In this document: positions 45,307 through 54,723 of the stretch, piece by piece
Numbering within the stretch: position 1 is the first letter of the stretch
Layout: the number at the start of each line of letters is the position of its first letter
DNA from: Steroidobacter gossypii
GTDB lineage: Bacteria; Pseudomonadota; Gammaproteobacteria; Steroidobacterales; Steroidobacteraceae
Assembly: GCF_016801985.1 (NCBI RefSeq)
Contig: NZ_JAEVLS010000005.1
Span: 1 to 64,000, forward strand
Direction of reading: 5' to 3'
DNA length: 64,000 nucleotides
The notes under the pieces: model-generated
Told to the model about the DNA's origin: nothing
The model's input: the letters and a program-made list of their open reading frames with translations, nothing else
Databases searched by the model: none
Program-made: the position numbers and the translations under genes

Positions 45307-46860
45307 TCAGGGAACGATCGCGAAATCGTCCACCTCACCGCCGGCGACCAACGCGCCATTCATCTGGACAGCGACGCCCGGAGAATCGATCTCCACCCGA
45401 TACAGCTCGGCGGCCGCACTTTCCTGATCCGCCGTGTAGATCATGCGATCGCCCGCGTGGGTGTACTCGAACCACATGACGCCAGAGGAGGCCATGGGCG
45501 CACTCAACCGGGTGGCCACGCCCGCGCTGGCGAAATCCACTTCATATAACTCGTAAACGCTGATCGATTCCTGATTGGCGTTGTACGCAATCCGGGCTCC
45601 ATCCGGACGCATGTCGAAGCCCACCACGCCGCCGCCCGAGACCAGCGGCGCATTCAGCTTGGTTGAAACACCGGGCATCGAGAGCTCCACGCGATACAGT
45701 TCGGGCTGACCGACCGTCTCCTGCTCGGCGATGTAGACGATGAAGTCGCTCTGCGGGCCGAACTCATACAGGGTCGTGACACGGCCATTGGCAACCAGCG
45801 GTGGATTGATCCTGCTCGACACGCCCGGTGCGTCGAGCGCAGCGGTGTACAGCTCGACGACACCATCGGTCGTTTGATCGGCGCAGTAGGCAACGCGCAT
45901 CGAATCCGGCGCGAACTGGAAGCGACACACGTCGCCGCCGCTCACCATGGCGCCGTTGAGCTTCTGGCTGGAGCCCAGATCGGTCAGCGGGACGGTGTAC
46001 AGCTCCAGCACGTCATTTGCATCCTGATCCGCGACGTAACCGATATGTTGACCGTCCGGGCTGAAAGTGAACTCATCGTACACATCACGATCCGCTCCGA
46101 GCGCCGGGTTCACTCGTTGCGCGACGCCGGGCGAGGCGATATCGACGATGAAAAGCTCGAACGCATCCGCCGTGTTTTGATCGGCGCGGTAGAGCACGCG
46201 AGCCCCATCCGGGCTGAACTCGTAGTTGTCACGAACCCATCCGCCGGGGGCCAGCGGCGCGTTGAGCTTGGTCGCCACGCCAGGATTTGCAATATCGACA
46301 ATGAACAACTCGAACACGTCGTCCGCCACGTCGGCGCGATACGCGACTTTGGCGCCGTCCGGGCTGATGGCGAAGTCGAGCACGTCGCGGTTCGCCTGCA
46401 GTGGAGCACTCAGCCGGGTCGCCGCGCCGGGGTTGGCGAGATCGACCACATACAGCTCGTATCGTCCGGAGATGGCCGCATCCGCGATGTAAATCGCTTG
46501 CTGGCCATTCGGCGAGGCCGCCCAGCGATCCACGCTGCCGCCGGCCACCAGCGGACCATTCAACCTGATCGAGCCGCTCGGATGAGCGGCGTCGGTCAGA
46601 TACAGCTCCCAGATGTCGTCGGTGTCCTGGTCGGCGATATAGATGACGGGATTCGGCGAGGACGAGCCGGGACCGGTATCGCCACCGCCGCCCTGGCTGG
46701 GGCCCGGGTTGCCGCCGCCCGTGCCTGTATCGCCCGAGCCGCCGCCCGATGGAACGTTCTGCGGACCTGATCCGCCACCACCGCCTCCGCAAGCCGTGAG
46801 CAACAGCGCGGCCACCGTCGTGGCCAATAAACGTCCCTTGAGATTTGTATCGAAAGTCAC
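45307..46860 (-). CDS. Beta-propeller (TolB/PD40-like) lipoprotein
   Basis: A 517-residue protein with GTG start at 46860 and GGAG eight bases before it. Lipobox LLLTAC is followed by a Gly-rich linker, then about ten repeats of a PD40-type unit (for example IAISPDGAKVAYRADVADDV-like strands with ELFIVDIANPG at the end of each). The repeats make a seven- or eight-bladed propeller at the outer membrane. It is divergent from the ECF sigma gene, with 127 bases between them, and could be its target. Function beyond protein binding is unknown. Confidence 0.85.
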   Translation of the reverse strand: MTFDTNLKGRLLATTVAALLLTACGGGGGGSGPQNVPSGGGSGDTGTGGGNPGPSQGGGGDTGPGSSSPNPVIYIADQDTDDIWELYLTDAAHPSGSIRLNGPLVAGGSVDRWAASPNGQQAIYIADAAISGRYELYVVDLANPGAATRLSAPLQANRDVLDFAISPDGAKVAYRADVADDVFELFIVDIANPGVATKLNAPLAPGGWVRDNYEFSPDGARVLYRADQNTADAFELFIVDIASPGVAQRVNPALGADRDVYDEFTFSPDGQHIGYVADQDANDVLELYTVPLTDLGSSQKLNGAMVSGGDVCRFQFAPDSMRVAYCADQTTDGVVELYTAALDAPGVSSRINPPLVANGRVTTLYEFGPQSDFIVYIAEQETVGQPELYRVELSMPGVSTKLNAPLVSGGGVVGFDMRPDGARIAYNANQESISVYELYEVDFASAGVATRLSAPMASSGVMWFEYTHAGDRMIYTADQESAAAELYRVEIDSPGVAVQMNGALVAGGEVDDFAIVP

Positions 46861-46987
46861 AGTCGTATCTCCACTGATATGAGTCGTACTAAGATGTCGC
46901 CGGAGCCGATGGCTCGCTCCTGCTCCTGCTGACCCATGCGCAGTGGTCCGCCGGACTGGCTCACGGGAAACAAAAAAAGTACGCGAC

Positions 46988-47548
46988 ATGGCCGGCAGTG
47001 ATGTGACACGCCTGCTCGATGCGGCAGGTGGCGGCGAACAGGGCGCCCTGGAACGACTGTATTCAGCGGTCTACGACGAATTGCGCCTGCTTGCCGAATC
47101 CAGCATGCGCAAGGAGCGCCCTGGCCATACGCTGCAGCCCACCGCTCTGGTCAACGAGGTGTACTTGAGGCTCGATCCCGGCTCGGGCGACTGGCAAAAC
47201 CGGCGGCATTTCTTTGGCGCGGCGGCCCAGGCGATGCGCCGGATCCTCGTCGATCATGCGCGACGCAAGCGAGCCGAGAAGCGCGGCGCCGGCCATGAGC
47301 GCGTCACCCTGTCGGATCTGGACATCAGCGCGCCGGAGCAGGATATGGATGTGCTCGCGGTCAACGAGGCGCTCGATCGACTCGCCACCGAAGATGCGCG
47401 CCTGGCCGAAGTCGTGTCCCTGCGCTTCTTCGCCAACATGAGCATCGAGGACACGGCACGCGCCATGGATCTCTCCCCCGCGACCGTCAAGCGCGATTGG
47501 ACCTTTGCTCGCGCCTGGCTGTGCGAGCACATACAACAACATCGCTGA
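46988..47548 (+). CDS. ECF sigma factor of the kinase-linked type
   Basis: A 186-residue ECF sigma factor from the ATG at 46988. Sigma-2 contains HTLQPTALVNEVYLRL and HFFGAAAQAMRRILVDHARR, features of the TIGR02999 subfamily. The usual acidic DAED stretch in sigma-2 is replaced by QPTALVN, with Thr52 a candidate phosphorylation site. Sigma-4 shows AEVVSLRFFANMSIEDTARA and LSPATVKRDWTFARAWL. In related ECF43 proteins this loss of acidity goes with activation by a Ser/Thr kinase, and the next gene, 30 bases on, is such a kinase. No anti-sigma gene is adjacent. Confidence 0.9.
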   Translation: MAGSDVTRLLDAAGGGEQGALERLYSAVYDELRLLAESSMRKERPGHTLQPTALVNEVYLRLDPGSGDWQNRRHFFGAAAQAMRRILVDHARRKRAEKRGAGHERVTLSDLDISAPEQDMDVLAVNEALDRLATEDARLAEVVSLRFFANMSIEDTARAMDLSPATVKRDWTFARAWLCEHIQQHR

Positions 47549-47578
47549 CGCCGATAGTCGTACCAGCAGGTTCAACGC

Positions 47579-50254
47579 ATGAGTTTTCAATCCGAACGTG
47601 CGCTGTTCGAAGCCTGTGTCGAGCTGCCGAGCAGCGAGCGGACGTCGTGGCTGGACGCGCATTGCCCGGATCCACTGACACGCGATCGAATCACCCGTTT
47701 GCTCGCCGCGCATGATGCGGCCGAGCGCAACAACGCACTCGAACGTCGCCTGCCTCCGCTGCCCGTCCTGAGTGAACGGCGCATCGGTTCGTATCGATTG
47801 CTCGAACGCGTCGGTGAAGGCGCCATGGGCGAGGTTTATCTCGCCGAGCAAACCGCGCCGGTCGTGCGCCGCGTGGCGCTCAAAGTCATCAAACCCGGGA
47901 TGGACTCGCGCGATGTCATCGCCCGCTTCGAGCTCGAGCGGCAGACGCTGGCGCTGATGAGTCACCCGAGCATCGCTCACATCATCGAGGCTGGCGCGAC
48001 CGAGTCGGGCCAGCCATACTTCGCGATGGAGTACGTGCCAGGCATTCCGCTCAATCGGTACTGCGATCAGCATCGGCTCGACATCGACGCGCGACTGCGG
48101 CTGTTTCTGCAGATCTGCGACGCCGTCCAGCATGCGCATCAGAAAGGCGTCATCCATCGAGACCTCAAGCCGAGCAATCTGCTGGTGAGCGAGCTGGATG
48201 GCCGACCGGTTCCCAAGATCATCGACTTCGGCATCGCCAAGGCCGTTGCGCCCGGCGCTCAGCCAAGCCGCGCACACACGCGCATCGGTCATCTCATCGG
48301 CACCCCCGAATATATGAGTCCCGAGCAGGCGCAGCTCTCGCCCCTCGATGTCGATACACGCTCGGATGTGTACTCGCTCGGTGTGGTGCTGCACGAGCTG
48401 TTGACCGGCGAGCTGCCGTTCAAAACGGCCAACCATGACTCGACACCGGCGCAGCTGGTTCACGAGCTGCTGACGTTCGATCCCCAGGCGCCGAGCACGC
48501 GAGTGAAGGCGAGCGCAGCCGCCCACGACGACGCGGCCGAACATCGGCAACTCACGAGGCGCCAGCTGTCACAGCGATTGCGCGGGGATCTGGACTGGAT
48601 CGTGCTCAAGGCGCTGCAGAAGGATCGAAACAATCGCTATGGCTCGCCGGCAGAGCTGGCCGCGGACGTGCGTCGGCATCTGGCGGATGAGGCTGTCTTG
48701 GCTGGCCCACCTTCGGTGACATATCGGATGCGCAAGTTCGCCGCGCGCCATGCGCTGGCGCTCGCGCTGGTGTCGGGCGCATTCATGGCTGTGCTGGCGT
48801 TCGGAGGCCTGATGGCGTACCAAGCCAAGGAACTCGCGCATCAACGTGACGAGGCGCGCTATCAGGCGCAGCGCGCGGAGGCGTCCAACGAGTTCATGAG
48901 TCTGATGCTGGAGGCGGTCGGCCCTGAAGGCCGCCCGCTCACGCCCATCGAGCTCGTCGATACAGGCGTCGAGCTGCTCGACAAACAATATGGCGATGAT
49001 CCGCGTTTCGCTGCGCGCATGTTGTTACAGATGGCTCGCCGCTACATGGATCTGCACAACACCAGCAAGCAGCTCGCTGTCATCCATCGGGCCGAAGTCA
49101 TCGCCCGCGATCTGCAGGACCACGAGCTGATCGCCTCCGTTCAGTGCGCGGCGGTGGAAACCGAGCTCAACGCCAACAACTACGGCGAGGCCGAGCGGCG
49201 CATGCAATTGGCTCGGAACGCCTTGCAGCGGCTGGGGCACGCACCTGTTTCGACGCGCGTCGATTGCCTGCGCGCCGAAGCCGATATCGCCAACATGAAT
49301 CGTGATCGCGAGCAGGCCCTTGCCCATTTGAAGCAGGCGCAGGATCTGCTGGAGCGCTCGGATGAAACTCGCGGCTTGCAGTACAACGCCGTGCTCACCG
49401 ACATCGGCGGCATCTACTACAACACCGCCCGGTACAAGGAGTCGCTGCAGATCAATCAGCTCACTCGCGAGGCCCTGGATCGCAATGGCCGAGGCGGCAC
49501 CCTGGCCAAGGCGATCCTGATGATGAACCAGTCGTCCCTGCTGTATCGCATGGGCGAGATCGAGAACGCCCGCGAGGTTGCGGAGCAAGCCCTCAAGCGC
49601 ATTCGATCGCTGCGCGGCGGGCAGCCCATTCCGATTGCGTTCGGTGTTTCTTATGGCACCACTTTGCAGCGACTGGGCGAGTGGCAGCAGGCGGTGGCCG
49701 TGCTACAAGAAGCGAGCGAGCAGGCCGGACTGCTCGAGAGCGATCTCTTGAAGGCCAATGCACAACACCAGCTCGCGCGCGCACTGCTGACAGCGGGGCA
49801 GCTCGATGCCGTGGAAGAGAAGCTTGCCGACGCGGAGCAGATCTGGACGGTGAACGAGACGGCCAATCGGGATCGTCTCGGCGAACTGCTTCGCACGCGC
49901 GCGGAACTCGCCATTGCGCGCGGTCAACCCGAGCTCGCCCGTCAGGCGATCGATGCAGCCCTGAGTAAGATGAGTTACGCGCGCGGCGCGGAGCTATCGC
50001 CCGGCGCGAGTGCCGCACTCACGTCCGCCAGCATTATCTATTTACAACTCGGCGACGCCGCCCGTTCCTTGTCCCTCGCGAGGGAAGCCTTGGCCCTGGC
50101 CGAACGCGTCGCTCGCGACCCTACCCGCAGCGCCGACATCGCGGACGCTCTCCTGGCTCTCGGCCGCGCCCAACAAGCTCAAGGCGACGCGAGCGCCACC
50201 GCCACGCTCGCCCGCGGCGAAGAAATCTTGCGCAAAGCGCTGGGCCGCTCCTGA
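47579..50254 (+). CDS. Membrane Ser/Thr protein kinase with TPR-type sensor
   Basis: An 891-residue protein. Kinase motifs: Gly loop VGEGAMGEVY at 78 to 87, Lys102 in VALKVIKPG, HRDLKPSN at 193 to 200, DFG at 216 to 218, and GTPEYMSPEQ. A membrane segment (ALALALVSGAFMAVLAFGGL) follows near residue 395 to 415, then about 450 residues of TPR-like helical repeats, presumably outside the cytoplasm. This is the common Pkn-TPR layout. It begins 30 bases after the sigma factor and is its likely activating kinase by analogy with ECF43 pairs. Confidence 0.92.
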   Translation: MSFQSERALFEACVELPSSERTSWLDAHCPDPLTRDRITRLLAAHDAAERNNALERRLPPLPVLSERRIGSYRLLERVGEGAMGEVYLAEQTAPVVRRVALKVIKPGMDSRDVIARFELERQTLALMSHPSIAHIIEAGATESGQPYFAMEYVPGIPLNRYCDQHRLDIDARLRLFLQICDAVQHAHQKGVIHRDLKPSNLLVSELDGRPVPKIIDFGIAKAVAPGAQPSRAHTRIGHLIGTPEYMSPEQAQLSPLDVDTRSDVYSLGVVLHELLTGELPFKTANHDSTPAQLVHELLTFDPQAPSTRVKASAAAHDDAAEHRQLTRRQLSQRLRGDLDWIVLKALQKDRNNRYGSPAELAADVRRHLADEAVLAGPPSVTYRMRKFAARHALALALVSGAFMAVLAFGGLMAYQAKELAHQRDEARYQAQRAEASNEFMSLMLEAVGPEGRPLTPIELVDTGVELLDKQYGDDPRFAARMLLQMARRYMDLHNTSKQLAVIHRAEVIARDLQDHELIASVQCAAVETELNANNYGEAERRMQLARNALQRLGHAPVSTRVDCLRAEADIANMNRDREQALAHLKQAQDLLERSDETRGLQYNAVLTDIGGIYYNTARYKESLQINQLTREALDRNGRGGTLAKAILMMNQSSLLYRMGEIENAREVAEQALKRIRSLRGGQPIPIAFGVSYGTTLQRLGEWQQAVAVLQEASEQAGLLESDLLKANAQHQLARALLTAGQLDAVEEKLADAEQIWTVNETANRDRLGELLRTRAELAIARGQPELARQAIDAALSKMSYARGAELSPGASAALTSASIIYLQLGDAARSLSLAREALALAERVARDPTRSADIADALLALGRAQQAQGDASATATLARGEEILRKALGRS

Positions 50255-50314
50255 GCGGTCCCGCTGTTTCAAATACCGTTATAAGAAAAGCCGTGGCGGC
50301 GTTAGAATGCCGCC

Positions 50315-50782
50315 ATGAGCACCTCCCCCGAGATCTTCCAGTTCGAGAAGGATTTTGCCGGCGCGCTGTACTGCATTCCCATGGTCGTGCGTCGCAAGCT
50401 AGACCTGAGCGGCGTGAAGGTGTCGCTGAAGCAGTGGAATCGTTTCGAGCTGGAAGAGCGCGAGCGAATGGTCTCGCAGCGCTGCGAAACCCCTGAAGAG
50501 ATCGATGCGTACGCGCTCTACGTCACCGGCGTGATTCAAAACCGGACCCACGAACCTGCGCAACTGATCCAGCGGGACGCCGGCGCGGAATGGAACGATG
50601 TCGCAAGCGTGCCGCAGCGGGTAATCGATTATTCGATCGAACGTGACGTGACTCCACCCACCGCCGCCCAGTGGGCCGCGTTGACGCCGCTGCAACGTTT
50701 CTCGATTTTCAAACTCACCCGCCCCGGCCACAGCAACGAGAACTTCGTGCCGGCCATGCGGGAGTTCGGCCTGATTTCCTGA
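50315..50782 (+). CDS. Nitrate reductase associated protein
   Basis: A 155-residue protein of the nitrate-reductase-associated family (FEKDFAGALYCIPMVVRRKL near the start, LKQWNRFELEERERMV, ending LPL-type LTPLQRFSIFKLTRPGHSN). The family is found beside assimilatory nitrate reductase genes, but none is in this window. Instead it is convergent with the formate dehydrogenase operon, with the two stops inside a palindrome. Role unknown. Confidence 0.85.
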   Translation: MSTSPEIFQFEKDFAGALYCIPMVVRRKLDLSGVKVSLKQWNRFELEERERMVSQRCETPEEIDAYALYVTGVIQNRTHEPAQLIQRDAGAEWNDVASVPQRVIDYSIERDVTPPTAAQWAALTPLQRFSIFKLTRPGHSNENFVPAMREFGLIS

Positions 50783-50799
50783 ACGCAGCTGCGTCAGGC
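50779..50799. terminator. Palindrome enclosing two opposed stop codons
   Basis: CCTGA-CGCAGCTGCG-TCAGG with one extra A forms a near-perfect ten-base inverted repeat. It contains the stop of the nitrate-reductase-associated gene (50780 to 50782) and of fdsD (50794 to 50796). It could be a bidirectional terminator; no T tract follows. Confidence 0.4.
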
Positions 50800-51027
50800 C
50801 TTCGCGGCTGTCTCCTCCGCCAGCCGCTGGATCGCGGCTCGCACCGGCCCTTCGAGCTCCACGCCGCCGGTCTCTTTGAAATATTCCACGATGCGCGCCC
50901 GCATGCGTGGATCCCAGAAACGATGGATGTGCTGGCGGATGCTTTCCGCCGCCACGCTCGGGTCCGGCTCGCTCGCGAAAAACGAGCCGATGTCGTTGGC
51001 CATGCGAACTAAGTAGTCGGTGTGCAT
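50794..51027 (-). CDS. fdsD: Formate dehydrogenase delta subunit FdsD
   Basis: A 77-residue protein with YLVRMANDIGSFFASEPD and IRQHIHRFWDPRMRARIVEY, characteristic of FdsD. In NAD-linked molybdenum formate dehydrogenases it is a small subunit or assembly helper. It overlaps fdhD by 19 bases and ends the operon. Confidence 0.92.
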   Translation of the reverse strand: MHTDYLVRMANDIGSFFASEPDPSVAAESIRQHIHRFWDPRMRARIVEYFKETGGVELEGPVRAAIQRLAEETAAKA

Positions 51028-51839
51028 AGGAGCCGCGAAGGATGAGCGTAAACCACGTGCTGGCGCTCGCGCGCGAAGCCGATCAAGGTGAGTCCTGTCG
51101 CCTCGGCCAGCCGAACGGCAAATGCCGTCGGCGCGGACACCGCCGCAAGCAACGTGCCGCCGACCGTGACGGCCTTCTGCACCATTTCATAGCTGGCGCG
51201 ACTCGTCACTACGAAGTAACCGGACGTGAAATCGCCGCCGGCCCTCGTGACCGCGCCGATGACTTTATCCAGCGCGTTGTGCCGCCCAACGTCCTCGCGC
51301 ACCAGTTGAATCCCCGCATCTGGCAGCACCCACGCCGCCGCGTGAACGCTCCCCGTGCGCAGATTGATCTGCTGTTGCTCCCGGATCGCCAGCAACGCCG
51401 CATGCAACGATTTTGTATCGACCCGGACGCCGCCGCTCACGGGCTTGGGCTGTCGAATGGCGTCTTCCACCGTCTGCGCGCCACACAAGCCGCAACCGGT
51501 GCGACCTGTTAGATTGCGTTGCCGACGCAGCAACTCGGAGAACTTCGCCGCCGCGATGCCGATGCGCACTTCCAAGGCGCCATCCTCGCGCGCGCCCGCC
51601 TCCACGGACTGAATCTCGCTCGGCGAATCCACGATCATTTCGCTCAGCGTGAAGCCGACCGCCAGATCCTCCAGGTTCGCCGGCGTGGCCAGCATGACCA
51701 CGTGCGGGACGCCCTGATAGGTCAGCGCCACCGGCACTTCTTCAGCGACGTCGTCTGCAACCTGCTCGATCTCTCCATCACGCCAGCGCTGCACTGTGAC
51801 TTCACAGTGGGTCGCCGGCGTCGGACTGCGCTCAAGCAT
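51009..51839 (-). CDS. fdhD: Formate dehydrogenase accessory sulfurtransferase FdhD
   Basis: A 276-residue protein with the catalytic Cys pair in GRTGCGLCGAQTVEDA. Other family segments are LEDLAVGFTLSEMIVD, GREDVGRHNALDKVIGAV-type VREDVGRHNALDKVIG, and FVVTSRASYEMVQKAV. FdhD passes sulfur to the molybdenum cofactor before it enters the alpha subunit. It overlaps fdsA by eight bases. Confidence 0.93.
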   Translation of the reverse strand: MLERSPTPATHCEVTVQRWRDGEIEQVADDVAEEVPVALTYQGVPHVVMLATPANLEDLAVGFTLSEMIVDSPSEIQSVEAGAREDGALEVRIGIAAAKFSELLRRQRNLTGRTGCGLCGAQTVEDAIRQPKPVSGGVRVDTKSLHAALLAIREQQQINLRTGSVHAAAWVLPDAGIQLVREDVGRHNALDKVIGAVTRAGGDFTSGYFVVTSRASYEMVQKAVTVGGTLLAAVSAPTAFAVRLAEATGLTLIGFARERQHVVYAHPSRLLCTPTT

Positions 51840-54708
51840 GCACGTCAGAGCCCCGCCGGATGCGCGTGTTGCGCTCGGTCAACTCGCGATAGCGCTTCTG
51901 CCACTCCGAGGGCTGATTGACCTTCACCACCTGAACCGCGGTCACTTTGTACTCCGGACAGTTGGTCGCCCAATCCGAGTTGTCAGTGGTGACCACGTTG
52001 GCGCCGGACTCCGGGAAATGGAAGGTCGTATAGACGACGCCCGGCTGTACGCGCTCGGTCACCTGCGCACGCAATACAGTCTCTCCGGCGCGGCTCGCAA
52101 TGCCGACCCAGTCGCCATCGAGGATGCCGCGAACGTCGGCATCGTGCGGGTGGATCTCGAGGCGATCCTCGTCATGCCACACGACGTTGTGAGTACGACG
52201 CGTCTGCGCGCCCACGTTGTACTGCGTGAGGATGCGGCCCGTCGTGAGCAGCAGCGGGAAGCGGCTCGTCGTCTTCTCGCGCGTCGGCACGTACTCCGTG
52301 ACAAAGAACTTGCCCTTGCCGCGCACGAACTCACCGATATGCATGGTCGGCGTGCCTTCGGGCGCATGCTGATTGCAGGGCCACTGAATGCTGCCAAGCT
52401 CATCGAGCTTCTCGTAAGTGACGCCGGCGAAGGTCGGCGTGAGCGCCGCGATCTCATCCATGATCTGCGAGGGATGCGTGTAGTTCATGGGATAGCCCAG
52501 AGCATTCGCAAAGCGCACCGTGGCTTCCCAATCTTCCAAGCCGCCCAGCGGCTGCATCACCTTGCGCACCCGCCCGATGCGACGCTCGGCGTTGGTGAAC
52601 GTGCCGTTCTTTTCCAGGAACGAGGAGCCCGGGAAGAACACATGCGCGAACTTCGCCGTCTCGTTCAGGAACAGATCCTGGATCACGATGCATTCCATCG
52701 CGCTCAAGGCGGCGGTGACGTGCTGCGTGTTCGGATCGGACTGCGCGATGTCCTCGCCCTGAATGTAGAGCGCGCGGAAGCTGCCATCGAGCGCGGCTTC
52801 GAACATGTTCGGAATGCGCAGGCCGGGCTCGGACTGCAAAGGCACATTCCACGCCGATTCGAACAGCGCACGCACGGCATCGTCGGAGACGTGCCGATAG
52901 CCGCTGAACTCGTGCGGGAACGAGCCCATATCGCACGAGCCCTGCACGTTGTTCTGTCCGCGCAGCGGATTCACGCCGACGCCGATGCGACCCAGATTGC
53001 CCGTCGCCATGGCGAGATTGGCAATCGCCATCACCATGGTCGTGCCCTGGCTATGCTCGGTCACGCCGAGGCCGTAGTAGATCGCGCCATTCGGCGCGGA
53101 GGCATACATCCGGGCGGCGCCGCGCACCGCCATGGCCGGCACGCCGGTCACCGCTTCCATCGCTTCGGGGGAATTCTTCGGATCGCTGACGAACGCCTTC
53201 CATTTATTCCAGGAGTCCTGCTCGCAGCGCCCGGTGACGTACTCGCCGCGCGCGTAGCCTTCGGTGACCACGACGTGTGCGATGGAGTTCATCAACGCGA
53301 CGTTGGTGCCGGGCCTCAATTGCAGGTGATAGTCGGCCTGAATGTGCGGCGTGCGGACCAGCGAGATCTGCCGCGGATCCACGATGATCAACTTCGCGCC
53401 CTGACGCAGCCGACGCTTCATCTGCGAGGCGAACACCGGATGGCCCTCGGTGGGGTTCGCGCCGATCAGCATGATTACATCGGCGTGCATCACCGAGTCG
53501 AACTCCTGCGTGCCCGCCGACTCGCCCAACGTGTGCTTCAAGCCATAACCGGTCGGGGAATGGCAGACGCGTGCGCAGGTGTCGACGTTGTTGTTGCCGA
53601 ATGCCGCGCGCACCAGCTTCTGCACCAGGAATGTTTCCTCGTTGGTGCAACGGGACGAGGTGATGCCGCCGACCGCATCGCGCCCGTACTGCGCCTGGAT
53701 GCGCTTGAACTCGGACGCCGCATAATTGACGGCTTCATCCCAGCTGACTTCACGCCACGGATCGGTGATCTTGGCGCGGATCATCGGCTTGGTGATGCGA
53801 TCCTTGTGAGTCGCATAGCCGTAGGCGAAGCGGCCTTTGACGCAGGCATGGCCATGATTGGCGTGACCTTCACGGTCGGGCACCATGCGAATCACCTGCT
53901 CGCCCTTGACCTCCGCCTTGAAGGTGCAGCCGACGCCGCAGTAGGCGCAGGTCGTGATGACGGTGCGATCCGGCTTGCCCAGGGCGAGCACCGATTTTTC
54001 AGTCAGCGCTGTGGTCGGACACGCCTCGACACAGGCGCCGCAGGAGACGCACTCGGACTCGAGGAACGGCTCGGACTGGCTCGCCGACACTTTGGAGCCA
54101 AAGCCGCGCCCTTCGATGGTGAGCGCGAACGTTCCCTGAATCTCATCGCACGCCCGCACGCAGCGCGAGCAGACGATGCAGGCGTCCTGATTGAAAACGA
54201 AATACGGATTGCTGTCGTCCTTGACCGAGTGCTGATGATTGCAGCCCGCGGGCACACCATCGACGCGCGGCAACGAATAGCGCGATTCGGTGACGCCGGC
54301 GGCGGCGGCCATCTCGTGCAGCTCACAGCGATTGTTCGAAGCGGCGCATTCGGCTTCGGAAGGGTGATCCGACAGATACAGCTCCAGCACGTTGTGACGC
54401 AGCTGCCCGAGCTTGTCGCTCTGGGTGCGGATCTTCATGCCGTCAGCCACCGTGGTGGTGCACGAGGCGGGATAGCCTTTGCGGCCTTCGATCTCCACCA
54501 GGCACAGCCGGCAGGAGCCGAACGCCTTCAACGAACTGGTGGCGCACAGCTTCGGAATCTGATTTCCGAGCATGGAGGCCGCACGCATGATGGACGTGCC
54601 CTCGGGCACCGTGACCGAGAATCCGTCGATCTCGACGGTGACTGGCCTGGCCGCCTCGCTCTCCGGAGCGGCGGGCGTGCCTGGATCGATGTAATCGAGC
54701 GCGTGCAT
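51832..54708 (-). CDS. fdsA: NAD-dependent formate dehydrogenase alpha subunit FdsA
   Basis: A 958-residue molybdenum enzyme. N-terminal [2Fe-2S] ligands lie in LCATSSLKAFGSCRLCLVEI, with a His-type cluster region after it (CAASNNRCELHEMA). Two 4Fe-4S motifs CIVCSRCVRACDEIQG and CVSCGACVEACPTTAL follow, then CAYCGVGCTFKAEV and the Mo-bis-MGD domain. The catalytic Cys and partner are in RVCHSPTGYGLKHTLG. It oxidises formate to carbon dioxide and hands electrons to the FdsB/FdsG module. Length and order match soluble Fds enzymes. It is separated by 15 bases from fdsB. Confidence 0.95.
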   Translation of the reverse strand: MHALDYIDPGTPAAPESEAARPVTVEIDGFSVTVPEGTSIMRAASMLGNQIPKLCATSSLKAFGSCRLCLVEIEGRKGYPASCTTTVADGMKIRTQSDKLGQLRHNVLELYLSDHPSEAECAASNNRCELHEMAAAAGVTESRYSLPRVDGVPAGCNHQHSVKDDSNPYFVFNQDACIVCSRCVRACDEIQGTFALTIEGRGFGSKVSASQSEPFLESECVSCGACVEACPTTALTEKSVLALGKPDRTVITTCAYCGVGCTFKAEVKGEQVIRMVPDREGHANHGHACVKGRFAYGYATHKDRITKPMIRAKITDPWREVSWDEAVNYAASEFKRIQAQYGRDAVGGITSSRCTNEETFLVQKLVRAAFGNNNVDTCARVCHSPTGYGLKHTLGESAGTQEFDSVMHADVIMLIGANPTEGHPVFASQMKRRLRQGAKLIIVDPRQISLVRTPHIQADYHLQLRPGTNVALMNSIAHVVVTEGYARGEYVTGRCEQDSWNKWKAFVSDPKNSPEAMEAVTGVPAMAVRGAARMYASAPNGAIYYGLGVTEHSQGTTMVMAIANLAMATGNLGRIGVGVNPLRGQNNVQGSCDMGSFPHEFSGYRHVSDDAVRALFESAWNVPLQSEPGLRIPNMFEAALDGSFRALYIQGEDIAQSDPNTQHVTAALSAMECIVIQDLFLNETAKFAHVFFPGSSFLEKNGTFTNAERRIGRVRKVMQPLGGLEDWEATVRFANALGYPMNYTHPSQIMDEIAALTPTFAGVTYEKLDELGSIQWPCNQHAPEGTPTMHIGEFVRGKGKFFVTEYVPTREKTTSRFPLLLTTGRILTQYNVGAQTRRTHNVVWHDEDRLEIHPHDADVRGILDGDWVGIASRAGETVLRAQVTERVQPGVVYTTFHFPESGANVVTTDNSDWATNCPEYKVTAVQVVKVNQPSEWQKRYRELTERNTRIRRGSDVHA

Positions 54709-54723
54709 GGCTTGGAACCTCGG

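Noticed and set aside
47063-48550. Minus-strand open frame of 495 codons opposite the sigma factor and kinase genes
   Set aside because: Shadow of two well-supported genes on the plus strand.
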